Shown: positions 1-14,000 of the stretch, piece by piece
Position numbering within the stretch: position 1 is the first letter of the stretch
Layout of the letters: every line of letters begins with the position of its first letter
Source of the DNA: Streptomyces sp. DHE7-1
GTDB taxonomy: Bacteria > Actinomycetota > Actinomycetes > Streptomycetales > Streptomycetaceae
Reading direction: 5' to 3'
NCBI GenBank assembly: GCA_016432725.1
Contig: JACJDG010000003.1
Location: forward strand, 4,836,001 to 4,900,000
DNA: 64,000 nucleotides
Made by a program: the position numbers and the translations under genes
The notes under the pieces: model-generated
Database searches by the model: none
The model's input: the letters and a program-made list of their open reading frames with translations, nothing else
Told to the model about the DNA's origin: nothing

Positions 1-289
1 GGTCGGCGACGGCGGCGGCCACCGCGGCGACGGCCGCCACCAGCAGGGCCGTTCCGGCTCCCTCGCGCGCGTAGCGCTGGCCGAAGGTGAGCCGGCCCGC
101 GTCGGCCTCGTCGAGCGCGCGGACGTAGGTCTCGTACTCCTCGGCGGCCTGCTGCGCCATCGTGTCCAGCGAGCCGCGCGCCCGCGACAGCAGCGACTGC
201 CCGTCGACGCGGCCGCCGGAGCGCCGCACCTCCTCGTCCACGGCGCGCGCCAGCAGCCGCTCGGCCTCGGTCCGATGGCCGTCCCGCAT
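1..289 (-). CDS. Hypothetical protein, N-terminal part only (runs off the left edge)
   Basis: The reading frame opens with ATG at 289 and stays open to base 1, giving about 96 residues. It begins MRDGHRTEAERLLARAV and has an Arg/Glu-rich helical N-terminal part. Around residues 80-96 it becomes a run of Ala, Val and Leu that looks like the start of a transmembrane helix. I do not recognise the family. It is divergent from ilvE, and about 280 bases separate the two starts. Its third-position GC bias is typical of a real gene here. The C-terminus is outside the window, so no function is proposed. Confidence 0.55.
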   Translation of the reverse strand, partial: MRDGHRTEAERLLARAVDEEVRRSGGRVDGQSLLSRARGSLDTMAQQAAEEYETYVRALDEADAGRLTFGQRYAREGAGTALLVAAVAAVAAAVAD

Positions 290-569
290 GTCCCGTCCCC
301 CTGTCGGCGACAACTCCGTTGCCTACGAGTGTCCTTCGGGGACGGCGGCTTGGCGAGGGGGCGACGATCAGCGGATGGGTGCGGATTTCGTGACAACTCC
401 CTTGTCAGCGGCCTGTTTTCGGTGGCGTGACGAAGTGCTTTCCTCACCCGTACGCGGTGCCTTGCGCGATAATCGGACGGGGGCCGCGACATGCGGGAAG
501 GGCTCGGACGTCCCGCGGGGCACGGCCTGGGCGCGGTCCGTCACACACGACGGTGAAGGACTGGCACTC

Positions 570-1654
570 ATGACGACGCCCACGATCGAGCTCAAGCCCT
601 CCGCGAACCCGCGGTCCGACGCGGAGCGCGAGGCGATTCTGGCCGCCCCCGGCTACGGCCGGTACTTCACGGACCACATGGTGACGGTCAAGTGGACGCG
701 GGGCCGCGGCTGGCACGACGCCGAACTGGTCCCGTACGCGCCGCTGACCATCGACCCGGCGAACAAGACCCTGCACTACTCCCAGACGATCTTCGAGGGC
801 TTCAAGGCGTACCGCCTGCCCGACGGCACGGTGGCCACCTTCCGCCCCGGGCCAACGCGGAGCGCTTCCAGGCCTCGGCCCGCCGCATGGCCATGCCGGA
901 GCTGCCCACCGAGCTGTTCCTCGCCGCGTGCGACGCGCTGGTGCGGCAGGACCGCGCCTGGGTGCCCGGCTCCGCCGAGGCCGCCCTGTACCTGCGGCCC
1001 TTCATGATCGCCACCGAGGTCGGGCTGGGCGTGCGGCCCGCCGACGAGTTCCTCTTCATCGTGATCGCCTCGCCCGTCGGCGCCTACTTCCCCGGCGGCG
1101 TCGAGCCGGTCTCCGTCTGGATCTCCGAGGACTACGTCCGTGCCGCCAAGGGCGGCACCGGCGCCGCGAAGACCGGCGGCAACTACGCCGCCTCGCTGGT
1201 CGCCCAGGCCGAGGCCGCCGAGCACGGCTGCGACCAGGTGGTCTGGCTGGACGCGGCCGAGCACCGCTGGGTGGAGGAGATGGGCGCCATGAACATGTAC
1301 TTCGTGTACGGCGACCGGGTCGTCACCCCCGAGCTCACCGGCTCCATGCTGCCCGGCATCACCCGCGACTCGCTGCTGGCCATCGCCCGCGACCTCGGCC
1401 TCACCGCGGAGGAGGGCCGGATCTCCACCGAGGACTGGCGGCGGGACGCGGAGAACGGCACCCTCACCGAGGTCTTCGCCTGCGGCACCGCGGCGGTCAT
1501 CACCCCGGTCGGCACGGTCAAGTCCCGGGGCGCCGGGTGGACCCACGGCACCGGCGAGCCCGGCGAGGTCACCATGCGCCTGCGGGCGGCGCTGCTCGAC
1601 GTCCAGACCGGCCGGTCCGAGGACACCCGCGGCTGGCTGCACCGGCACGGCTGA
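570..1654 (+). CDS. ilvE: Branched-chain amino acid aminotransferase (frame broken once)
   Basis: PLP-dependent fold-type IV transaminase for the last step of valine, leucine and isoleucine synthesis. The ATG at 570 follows a GAAGGA ribosome site. Family landmarks are [12 protein letters not shown], the PLP-lysine region TGGNYAASL, and [15 protein letters not shown] near the end. The N-terminal part is in one frame up to TVATFRP and the rest continues in another frame from [18 protein letters not shown]. One G appears to be missing in the GGG run at 849-851. Restoring it gives about 361 residues, the normal IlvE length. As written, translation would stop early, which is unlikely for a biosynthetic enzyme, so sequencing error is the preferred explanation. 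No typical promoter was identified in the 280 bases upstream. Confidence 0.9.
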
Positions 1655-1666
1655 GCGCACGGACGA

Positions 1667-1702
1667 AGGCCCGCCCCCGCCGGTGCCGACGGGGACGGGC
1701 CT
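1667..1702. terminator. Bidirectional hairpin terminator between ilvE and the SIR2 gene
   Basis: The arms AGGCCCGCCCCCGC (1667-1680) and the complementary GC-rich segment ending at 1702 form a stem of about 13 pairs with one C-A mismatch and a six-base loop. It lies between two convergent genes. There is no U tract, as is usual in Streptomyces. Confidence 0.6.
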
Positions 1703-1749
1703 CGGGTCCTCGGCGGGCGCGCGAGGTCAGCGCACCGCCGCCTTTGCCG

Positions 1750-4017
1750 TCACCGGCCCAGCTCGGTGGCCCGGTGCAGCGCCCGCTCGGCCCGGGCCAG
1801 ATGACCGTCCTGCTGCTCCAGCGCGCCCGCGATCTCCACCGCCCGGCGGGCCGCGTCCAGCGACTGCTCGGCGCGGCCCAGGTCGGCCTGGCGCTCGGCC
1901 AGTTCGATGAGCGTCTTGGTGAGGCCGCGCAGCCCGTTCTGGGTCTGCGCCCGCCGCTCGTAGGCGTCCACCAGGCTCTCCGCGAGCAGCACCGGGAACT
2001 CGCCGAACACCGTCACACCCGCCGGCACGGCGTCCAGCAGGTCGGCGGGCAGGGCGGGGTTCTTCTCCGCCAGCGTGGTCAGCGCCTCGGCCAGCGGTGC
2101 CGGGTAGCCGCCGGTCAGCGCCACCTCGACCGCCGCGGGCGAGACACCCGGCAGCAGCGACAGCAGCTCGGTCAGGCGCCGGCGGACCTGCGGACGGGTG
2201 TGCGCGGCGCGGGCCAGCACGGTCAGCACGCGCCGGTCCTGGCCCTCGGTGGTCTCCATCAGCGCCCCGAGCAGGAACCGGGGCGTGGCGACCTCGGCCA
2301 CCAGCTCCTCGTCCAGCGCGTCGGGCAGCGACTCGCTCCAGTAGGCGGAGCCGCCGGCGGCCGGCGGGTACATCTCACGCAGCCACCGCGCGACCCGGAC
2401 CCGCAGCTCCGGGTCCTCCAGCGCCTGCAGGTGCCCGAGGGCGGCGAGGGCCGCCTCCTCGTCGGCGGCGCCGCACAGCACGGCGGTGGCGGCCGCACCG
2501 GCCACCACAGCGGCCGGCAGCTCCAGCCCGTACGCGTCCGCGGCGGCCCGCAGATACGCCAGTTCCCGCTGGAGCAGCAGTCCCTCGTCGGGTCCGCCCG
2601 CGCCGGTGGACGGCGCCAGCGCCGCTGCCAGCACCGCGGCCTGGAGGGCTCCGGGCAGCGGGGGTACGTCCTCGGGCCGGACGGCCGCGGGGGAGGGGTC
2701 GCCGAGGGCCGCCGCGTAGTCCTGCGCGGCCTCGCGCACGGCGTCGGCGTGGCCCGGCTCCGCCGCGTCGGCCGCCCCGAGCTCCTCGTGGGTGTCCGCC
2801 GCCGGCCGGGGTCCGTCCGTGCGGGCGAGCAGCAGCAGGCGGACCGGCGCGCCGGACTCGCGCTCCGCCGCCTCGGCCTGGATCCGGGCCACCTGCTCGC
2901 CGCGGGTCTCGGCGCTGTCCACGACCACCAGCAGCGGCCGCTCCGTGGCGGGAAGGCCCGCTCCCGGTGTCGGGAACGCGATGTCCCACTCGCCCGACCC
3001 GCCCAGCCGGTCGGCGAGTTCGAGGGCGAGGCGGGACTTGCCGCTCCCGGCGGGACCCGCCACCAGATGGGTCCGCGTGCCGGTGCCCGCGCACCACTGG
3101 GCGAGCCGCTCCAGCTCGGCCGCCCGCGAACGGAACCGTGCGGTCCGGGCGTCCGCGCGCAGCAGGACGCTGGGACGCGCCGCCGGGGCGGCGGTCTCCT
3201 CCCCGGCCGCGGCCTCCGCACGGGTGGCGGCTCCCGAGGCGGCGGCCTTCAGCTGCGCCGCGATGCGCGGCAGCGCCTCGCCCAGCGGGTCCCGGATGAT
3301 GTCGGTGGCGATGGCGTCGTACGGCGTGGGGTCCCAGTTGACGATGACCAGGGTCGCCCCGGCGTTCACCGCGCTCGCGCACAGCGAGCCCGCGGGCTCG
3401 ACGGTGAGCGTCGTCCCCACGGCGAGGATCAGGTCGCACGAGGTGACCGCCTCCTCGGCCCGCACGAACGTCTCCGGGGACATGGTCTGCCCGAACATGG
3501 TGCTGGCGGTCTTCTGGATGCCGCCGCACTCCGGACACGGCGGAGTGGCCTCGCCGGCCTCGATCCTGGCCAGCACGTCCGTGGTCGGCGAGCGGTGCCC
3601 GCACGCGACGCACAGGGTGGTGCGCATCGTGCCGTGCAGCTCGAAGACCCGGTCGGCGGGCGTGCCGGCGAGCTGGTGCAGACCGTCGGTGTTCTGCGTC
3701 ACGACGGTCGTGTCGATGCCCGACTCGCCCAGCTCGGCCACCGCGCGGTGGCCGGCGTTGGGCTCGGCTCCCCAGACGGGGTGCTCGTAGCGCGTCTTCC
3801 AGTAGCTGACCCGGAGTTCGGGGTCGGCCATGAAGGCCTGGTAGGTGTGCTTCGTCTGGAGTCCCGGGCTCAGGGTCCAGACGCCGGAGGGACCGCGGAA
3901 GTCCTGGATGCCGGAGTCGGTGGAGATGCCGGCCCCGCTGAACACCACGAGCCGGCGGACACCGTAGGCCCAGTCGGGGATGTCGCCGGGCAACTGGTCG
4001 GTCGGGGGTGTCGTCAT
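1750..4017 (-). CDS. SIR2-type NAD-dependent deacylase fused to a P-loop ATPase and TPR-like region
   Basis: About 755 residues. The start is ATG at 4017, with GGAGG six bases upstream; an in-frame TTG at 4029 overlaps that ribosome site and is rejected. Residues 1-255 form a class-type sirtuin domain: NAD motif SGAGIST near 27-33, TQNTDGLHQL near 107-116, catalytic His128 in ELHGTM, and a zinc site from Cys136, 139, 161 and 164. A linker leads to an ATPase with Walker A GPAGSGKS (321-328) and Walker B LLVVVDSAE (362-370). The C-terminus is Ala/Leu-rich and helical, ending in TPR-like repeats. This layout resembles STAND-type signalling ATPases. It lies 55 bases downstream of the thioesterase NRPS on the same strand with no strong terminator between, so it may be the last gene of that operon. 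It could be a pathway regulator, a self-protection factor or an unrelated defence-type protein; the sequence does not decide. Confidence 0.75.
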   Translation of the reverse strand: MTTPPTDQLPGDIPDWAYGVRRLVVFSGAGISTDSGIQDFRGPSGVWTLSPGLQTKHTYQAFMADPELRVSYWKTRYEHPVWGAEPNAGHRAVAELGESGIDTTVVTQNTDGLHQLAGTPADRVFELHGTMRTTLCVACGHRSPTTDVLARIEAGEATPPCPECGGIQKTASTMFGQTMSPETFVRAEEAVTSCDLILAVGTTLTVEPAGSLCASAVNAGATLVIVNWDPTPYDAIATDIIRDPLGEALPRIAAQLKAAASGAATRAEAAAGEETAAPAARPSVLLRADARTARFRSRAAELERLAQWCAGTGTRTHLVAGPAGSGKSRLALELADRLGGSGEWDIAFPTPGAGLPATERPLLVVVDSAETRGEQVARIQAEAAERESGAPVRLLLLARTDGPRPAADTHEELGAADAAEPGHADAVREAAQDYAAALGDPSPAAVRPEDVPPLPGALQAAVLAAALAPSTGAGGPDEGLLLQRELAYLRAAADAYGLELPAAVVAGAAATAVLCGAADEEAALAALGHLQALEDPELRVRVARWLREMYPPAAGGSAYWSESLPDALDEELVAEVATPRFLLGALMETTEGQDRRVLTVLARAAHTRPQVRRRLTELLSLLPGVSPAAVEVALTGGYPAPLAEALTTLAEKNPALPADLLDAVPAGVTVFGEFPVLLAESLVDAYERRAQTQNGLRGLTKTLIELAERQADLGRAEQSLDAARRAVEIAGALEQQDGHLARAERALHRATELGR

Positions 4018-4072
4018 GAGGGCCTCCAAGAGATATCGGCGCCGTCGGCCACGGCCGCCGAACGGTGCGCCA

Positions 4073-8020
<3,948 letters not shown>

Positions 8021-8039
8021 GGTGTTCAGCTCCCGCCGG

Positions 8040-11000
8040 TCACGCTTCACGCAGTCGGGCCAGGTCCTCCTGGGACAGGAGGGAGAACTCGCCGACGCTT
8101 TCGGACACAGGACTGTCTTCGGACTGCTCGCGGGCGGTCCCGCGGTGGTGCGCCGCGAGGGCCGCGACGGTGGGGGTCTGGAACATGTCCTCGACGGTGA
8201 AACCGAAGCCACGCTGCCGGGCCCGGCCCACCACCGCGATCACATGCATGGAGTCGCCGCCGAGCTGGAAGAAGTCGTCGTCGGCGCCGACGCCGTCGAC
8301 TCCCAGGGCCTCCTCCCACAGGGCCGCGAGCATCCGCTCCGGCTCCGAGGCCGGCACCCGCGCGGCCGTCCCGCGCTCGACGACGGGCTCGGGCAGCGCC
8401 TTGGCGTCGATCTTCCCGCTGGAGGACAGCGGGAAGGCGTCGAGCGCGACCACGGCCGCCGGCACCATGTACCGGGGCAGCAACGAGGCGGCCAGCGCCA
8501 GCAGTTCGGCGGCCGGCGGCGGCACCTGGCCGGCCGGCGCGGTGACGTAGGCGATCAGCCGCCGGTCGCCCGGCCGGTCCTCGCGGACCAGGACCCGCGC
8601 CTGTTCGACCAGGTCGTGCCGCGCGAGCACCTGCTCGATCTCGCCCAGCTCGATCCGGAACCCGCGCACCTTCACCTGGTCGTCCCGCCGGCCGAGGAAC
8701 TCCAGCCGGCCGCCGGGCAGCCACCGCGCGCGGTCACCGGTGCGGTACATCCGGGTGCCGGCCGGGCCGTCCGGGTCGGCGACGAACCGCTCGGCGGTCA
8801 GCGCGGCCCGCCCCTGGTAGCCGCGGGCCAGACCCTCGCCCGCGAGGTACAGCTCGCCCGCCACCCCGATCGGTGCCGGGGCGAGGCGGTCGTCCAGGAC
8901 GTACGCGCGGGTGTTGGCGATCGGCGCGCCGATGGGCACGAGCGACGAGTCGTCGTCGGGCTCGCAGGTCCAGGCCGTGACGTCCACGGACGCCTCGGTC
9001 GGGCCGTACAGGTTCTCCAGCCGCGCGCCCAGGGTGCGCGGGGCCAGCCGCGCGACGTCGGCCGGCAGGGCCTCGCCGCTGCACACCACCAGCCGCAGGG
9101 CGGTCAGCCGCGCCGCCTCCGGGGTGTCCAGGAACGCCCGCAGCATGACGGGCACGAAGTGGCACACGGTCACGCCGGTCTCGGCCATCAGCCGGGCCAG
9201 GTACTCCGGCTCGCGGTGCCGCCGCGGGGCGGCCAGGACCAGGCAGGCCCCGTTCATCAGCGGCCAGAACAGCTCCCACACCGAGACGTCGAAGCTGATC
9301 GGCGTCTTGTGCAGCACCCGGTCCCGGCCCGTCAGGCCGTACGACTCCTGCATCCACAGCAGTCGGTTGACGATGCCGCGGTGCGGGATCTGGACGCCCT
9401 TGGGCGCGCCCGTCGAGCCGGAGGTGTAGATCACGTACGCGAGGTCGTCCGGGCGGGCCGACGGATCCGGACCCCGCTCGGCGCTCTCGCGGCCCACGGC
9501 CAGCTCCAGGCAGTTCTCCGCGGCGAACGTCCCCGCCGGTCCGGCCGTCAGGACCACCGGCGCCGCGCTCGTGCGCACCATCGTCCGCAGCCGCTCCACC
9601 GGGTGGTCCGGCTCCAGCGGCAGATAGGCGCCGCCGGCCTTGTGCACGGCGAGCAGCGCCACCATGAGCTCCACGGAGCGGTGCAGATGGACGCCGACGA
9701 CCACGTCCGGTCCCACGCCGGCCTCGCGCAGCCGCAGCGCAAGCCGGTTGGCCCGGCCGTCGAGTTCGGCGTAGCTCAGCACCTCGTCCTCGAACCGGAC
9801 GGCCGGCGCGTCGGGGGTGCGGCGCACCTGCTCGGCGATGAGCTCGGGGAGCGTGCGGTCCAGGTCGTACGGCGCGGCCGTCGCGTTCCACCGCGTCAGC
9901 CGCTCCCGCTCGGCCTCGCCCGCGAGCCGCAGCCGGTCCAGCGGGACGGCCGGGTCGGCCGCGACCTGGGCGAGGACGTTCAGCAGATGGCCGGTCAGCC
10001 GGTCGACGGTGGCCTCGTCGAAGAGGTCGAGGTCGTAGTCGAGCATGCCGACCAGGCCGTCGTCGCCCTGGGTGAAGCGCAGGCTGATGTCGCACTGGGC
10101 GCGGGCCTCGGTGCTGACGAGCGCCTCGACCTCGTGGCCGGGCAGCCGCAGCGGCACCTCGGGCACGTTCTGGAGGGCGAACAGCACCTGGTAGAGCGGG
10201 TTGCGGCTGAGGTCGTGGTCGGGCGCGAGCTCGGCGACCAGGCGCTCGAACGGCGCCTGCTGGTGGTCGAAGGCCGCCAGCGCCATGTCCTTGACCCGGG
10301 TGAGCAGTTCCGCGAACGACGGCCGGCCGCCGGTGTCCACCCGCATCAGCACGGTGTTGAGGAAGCAGCCCACGGACCGTTCGAAGTCGGAGCGGGGCCG
10401 GAACGCCACCGGCGTGCCGACCAGCACCTCCCGCTCCCCGGCGTGCCGCGCGAGCACCACGCCGAAGGCGGACAGCAGGGTCATGAACAGGGTCGCGCCG
10501 GACTCGCGGCCCGCCTTCTCCAGGCCCGCCACCACCTCGTCGGGCACCGTGAGACGGCGGCGGGCGCCCCGGTGCGCCTGCACCGCGGGCCGGGGCCGGT
10601 CGGTGGGCAGCTCCAGCACGGTCGGGACGCCGGCCAGCCGCTCCTTCCACCAGTCCACCAGCCGGTCCTGCTCGCCGCTGTCCAGGAAGACGCGCTCCCA
10701 CTCGACCAGGTCGGCGAACTGGGCGGCCGGGGCCCCGCAGGCCTCGGGGCCGCCCGCGAAGATCCGCGACAGGTCCTCGAAGAAGACACCGGCGGACCAG
10801 CCGTCGAAGACGATGTGGTGCACGGTGAAGACCAGCAGCCGCTCCTCGGCGCCCAGGCGCACGACCAGGCAGCGCATCAGCGGTGCCACGGAGAGGTCGA
10901 AGGGCCGGCGCGTCTCCCCGGCCGCGTAGGCGAGGCCCACCTCCTCGGCGTCGGCCCGGTCACCGAGGTCCACGGCGTCGACCAGCACCCGGGCACCGGG

Positions 11001-14000
11001 CAGGACCTCCTGCACGGGCTCCCCGTCCACCATGGTGAACCGGGTGCGCAGCGCCCCGTGCCGGGCGACGACGCCGTCGAGCGCGGTCTGCAGCGCCGCC
11101 GTGTCGAGCGAGCCGCGCACCCGCAGCACCGCCGACATGTTGTACGCGACGTCACCGGGCTGCACCTGGTCCACGAACCACAGGCGGCGCTGGACCAGCG
11201 ACAGCCCGTGGGAGCCGTCGCCGCTCACCGGGACCGGCGGCGGCTCCGCCCCGGCGGGCTCGGGCACGCCGTTCTCGACGAGGGCGAGGAACCCGGTGAC
11301 GGTCGGGTTCTCGAACACCTCGCGCAGGCTCAGCCTGACGCCGTAGGTCTCCTTGATCCTGGACAGCAGCCGGGTGAGCAGCAGCGAGTGGCCGCCCAGG
11401 GCGAAGAAGTCGTCGTCGACGCCGATCCCGACGAGGGCCAGCACGTCCTCCCACAGCCCGGCCATCCGGCGCTCGTCCTCGGTGGCCGGCGGGCGGGAGT
11501 GCTCGCTCTGCTCCCACTCGCTGCTGGGGGAGGGCAGGGCCGCGCGGTCGATCTTCGCGTTGGCGTTCAGCGGGAAGCCGGGCAGGACGACGAAGGCCGA
11601 GGGCACCATGGGCTTGGGCAGCGCGGCGGCGGCCAGGGTGCGCAGTTCGGCCCCGGTCACCGTGCCGGGCTCCGCCGTCACGTAGGCCACCAGCCGCCGG
11701 TCGCCCGGGCGGTCCTCGCGCACCATCACCAGCGCCTGGCTCACGCTCTCGTGCCCGACCAGGACGCCCTCGATGTCGCCCGGCTCGATGCGGTGGCCGC
11801 GCAGCTTGATCTGGTGGTCGACGCGGCCGACGAACTCGGCGCAGCCGTCGCCGAGATAACGGATGCGGTCACCGGTGTGGTAGACGCGGTCCTCCGGGTC
11901 GCCGGTCCACGGGCTGGTGGTGAAGCCGCCCGCGATCCCGTTCAGATAGCTCGCGAGATAGGGCGTGCGCACCACCAGTTCGCCGACCTCGCCCTCGGCG
12001 CAGAGCTCGCCGGCGGGGTTCACGAACAGGATCTGCACACCGGTGATGCCCGGCCCGATCGGCGCCTTGGACAGGAACGGCCTTACGTCGTCGGGGGAAT
12101 CGGGGTCGCGCAGCGACAGCGAGGAGATCACCTGGGGCGTCTCGGTCGCCCCGTAGATGTTGATCAGGCCGCAGTGGGGTGCCATCGCCGCCCACGCGGT
12201 GGCCGTGTGGCGGCGCAGCACGTCGCCGTTGATGCCGACCAGGCGCATCGCCGGCAGCGTGCCGCCGGGCGGCATGGCCGCGGCCAGCTCATGGGCGTAC
12301 GGCGGTGTGAGGTGGACGACGGTCGCGCCGATCTCGCCTAGCCACCGGGTGGTGGGCGCGAAGTCGAGGCGGTCGTGGACGGGGAAGCAGGACCGGCCGC
12401 CGACCCACATGGGGGTCAGCAGGTCACGCATCAGCACCTCGTAGCCGAGGCCGGCGAGGACCGCGAACCGGTCGTCGGGGCCGAGGTTCTGCGAGCGCTC
12501 GTACCAGTCGAGGAAGTGCGTCACCGCGTCGTGCTTGGTGACCACGCACTTCGGTACGCCGGTGGAGCCCGAGGTGAACACCGCGTAGATGGCGTCGTCC
12601 GGGGAGATCTGGACGCCCGGCGGGTCGCCGGGCAGGGCGGACCAGGCCCCGGCGTCGTCGAGGCGGATCGTTCCCGCGCCCTCCGGCATCGCCGCCAGCA
12701 CCTCGTCCGGCAGAGCGTCGCAGCCCCGCGTGAGCATCAGCGCCTTCGGGGCGCTGACCCGCATGCACTGGACGAGACGGCCGGGCGGCAGCGTCGAGTC
12801 GATGATCACGAACGGCGCGGCGCACTTCAGCGCGGCCAGCATCGCGATCTGGGTGGACGGGTCGCGCTTGATGACGATGCCCACCATGTCGCCGCGCCCG
12901 ACCCCGGACGCGCGCAGCCGGCGGGCGAGTTCGTTGGCCGCCCGGTCCAGCTCCCGGTACGTCCAGGTCTCGTCCTTGTAGGTGATGGCGACCCGGTCCG
13001 GAGCGCAGTCCACGTGCTTGGTGAACCGCTCGACGATGGACTCGTGCCAGTCGGGGGTGAGCGGCTCGTACGGGTCGGGCAGCAGCTCCCGGCTCTCCCG
13101 CGACAGCAGCGGGTAGCCGAGGACGGAGCGGTGCGGGTTGCGGCTCACCTGGGCCAGCAGCTCGGCGGTCTGGTCCAGGAGCCAGCCGATCCGGGTCCCG
13201 GTGAACAGGTCGGCGTCGTAGACCAGGTCGAGGTCGAGGCGGCCCGCGGCGGACTTCACGTAGAGGGTGAGGTCGAACTTGGCCGCCTCCTCCTCGTTGG
13301 GCACGTGCTCGGTCTCGCAGCCCGGGAACGAGGGCAGCCGCGGCTCCGGCTCGAAGTTGACGAGGACCTGGACGAGCGGGTTGCGGCTGAGGTCGTGGTC
13401 CGGCGAGAGTTCGGCGACCAGGCGCTCGAACGGCGCCTCCTGGTGGTCGAAGGCCTCCAGGGACATGTCCTTGACGCGGCCGAGCAGTTCGGCGAAGGAC
13501 GGCTGCCCCGCGGTGTCCACGCGCATCACCACGGTGTTGAGGAAGCAGCCCACCGCCCGCTCGAACTCCGAGCGCGGCCGGAACGCCACCGGCGTGCCGA
13601 TCAGCACCTCCTCCTGCCCGGCGTGCCGCGCGAGCACCACGCCGAAGGCGGACAGCAAAGTCATGAACATCGTCGCGCCCGCGGTCCGGCTCACCTTCTC
13701 CAGGCCCGCGACCACGTCCTGGGGCACGCTCAGCCGCCTGCGCGCGCCCCGGTGCGCCTGCACCGCCGGGCGCGGCCGGTCGGTCACCAGCTCCAGGACC
13801 GTGGGCGCCCCGGCGAGCCGCTCCGTCCACCAGGCCACCAGCCGGTCCTGCTCGCCGCTGTCGCGCGCCGTCCGCTCCCACTCGACCAGGTCGAGGTACT
13901 GCGCGGCCGGCGCGCCCAGGGCGTCCGGGTCCGTGCCCAGGAGCTGCGACAGCTCCTCGAAGAAGACTCCGGCGGACCAGCCGTCGAAGACGATGTGGTG

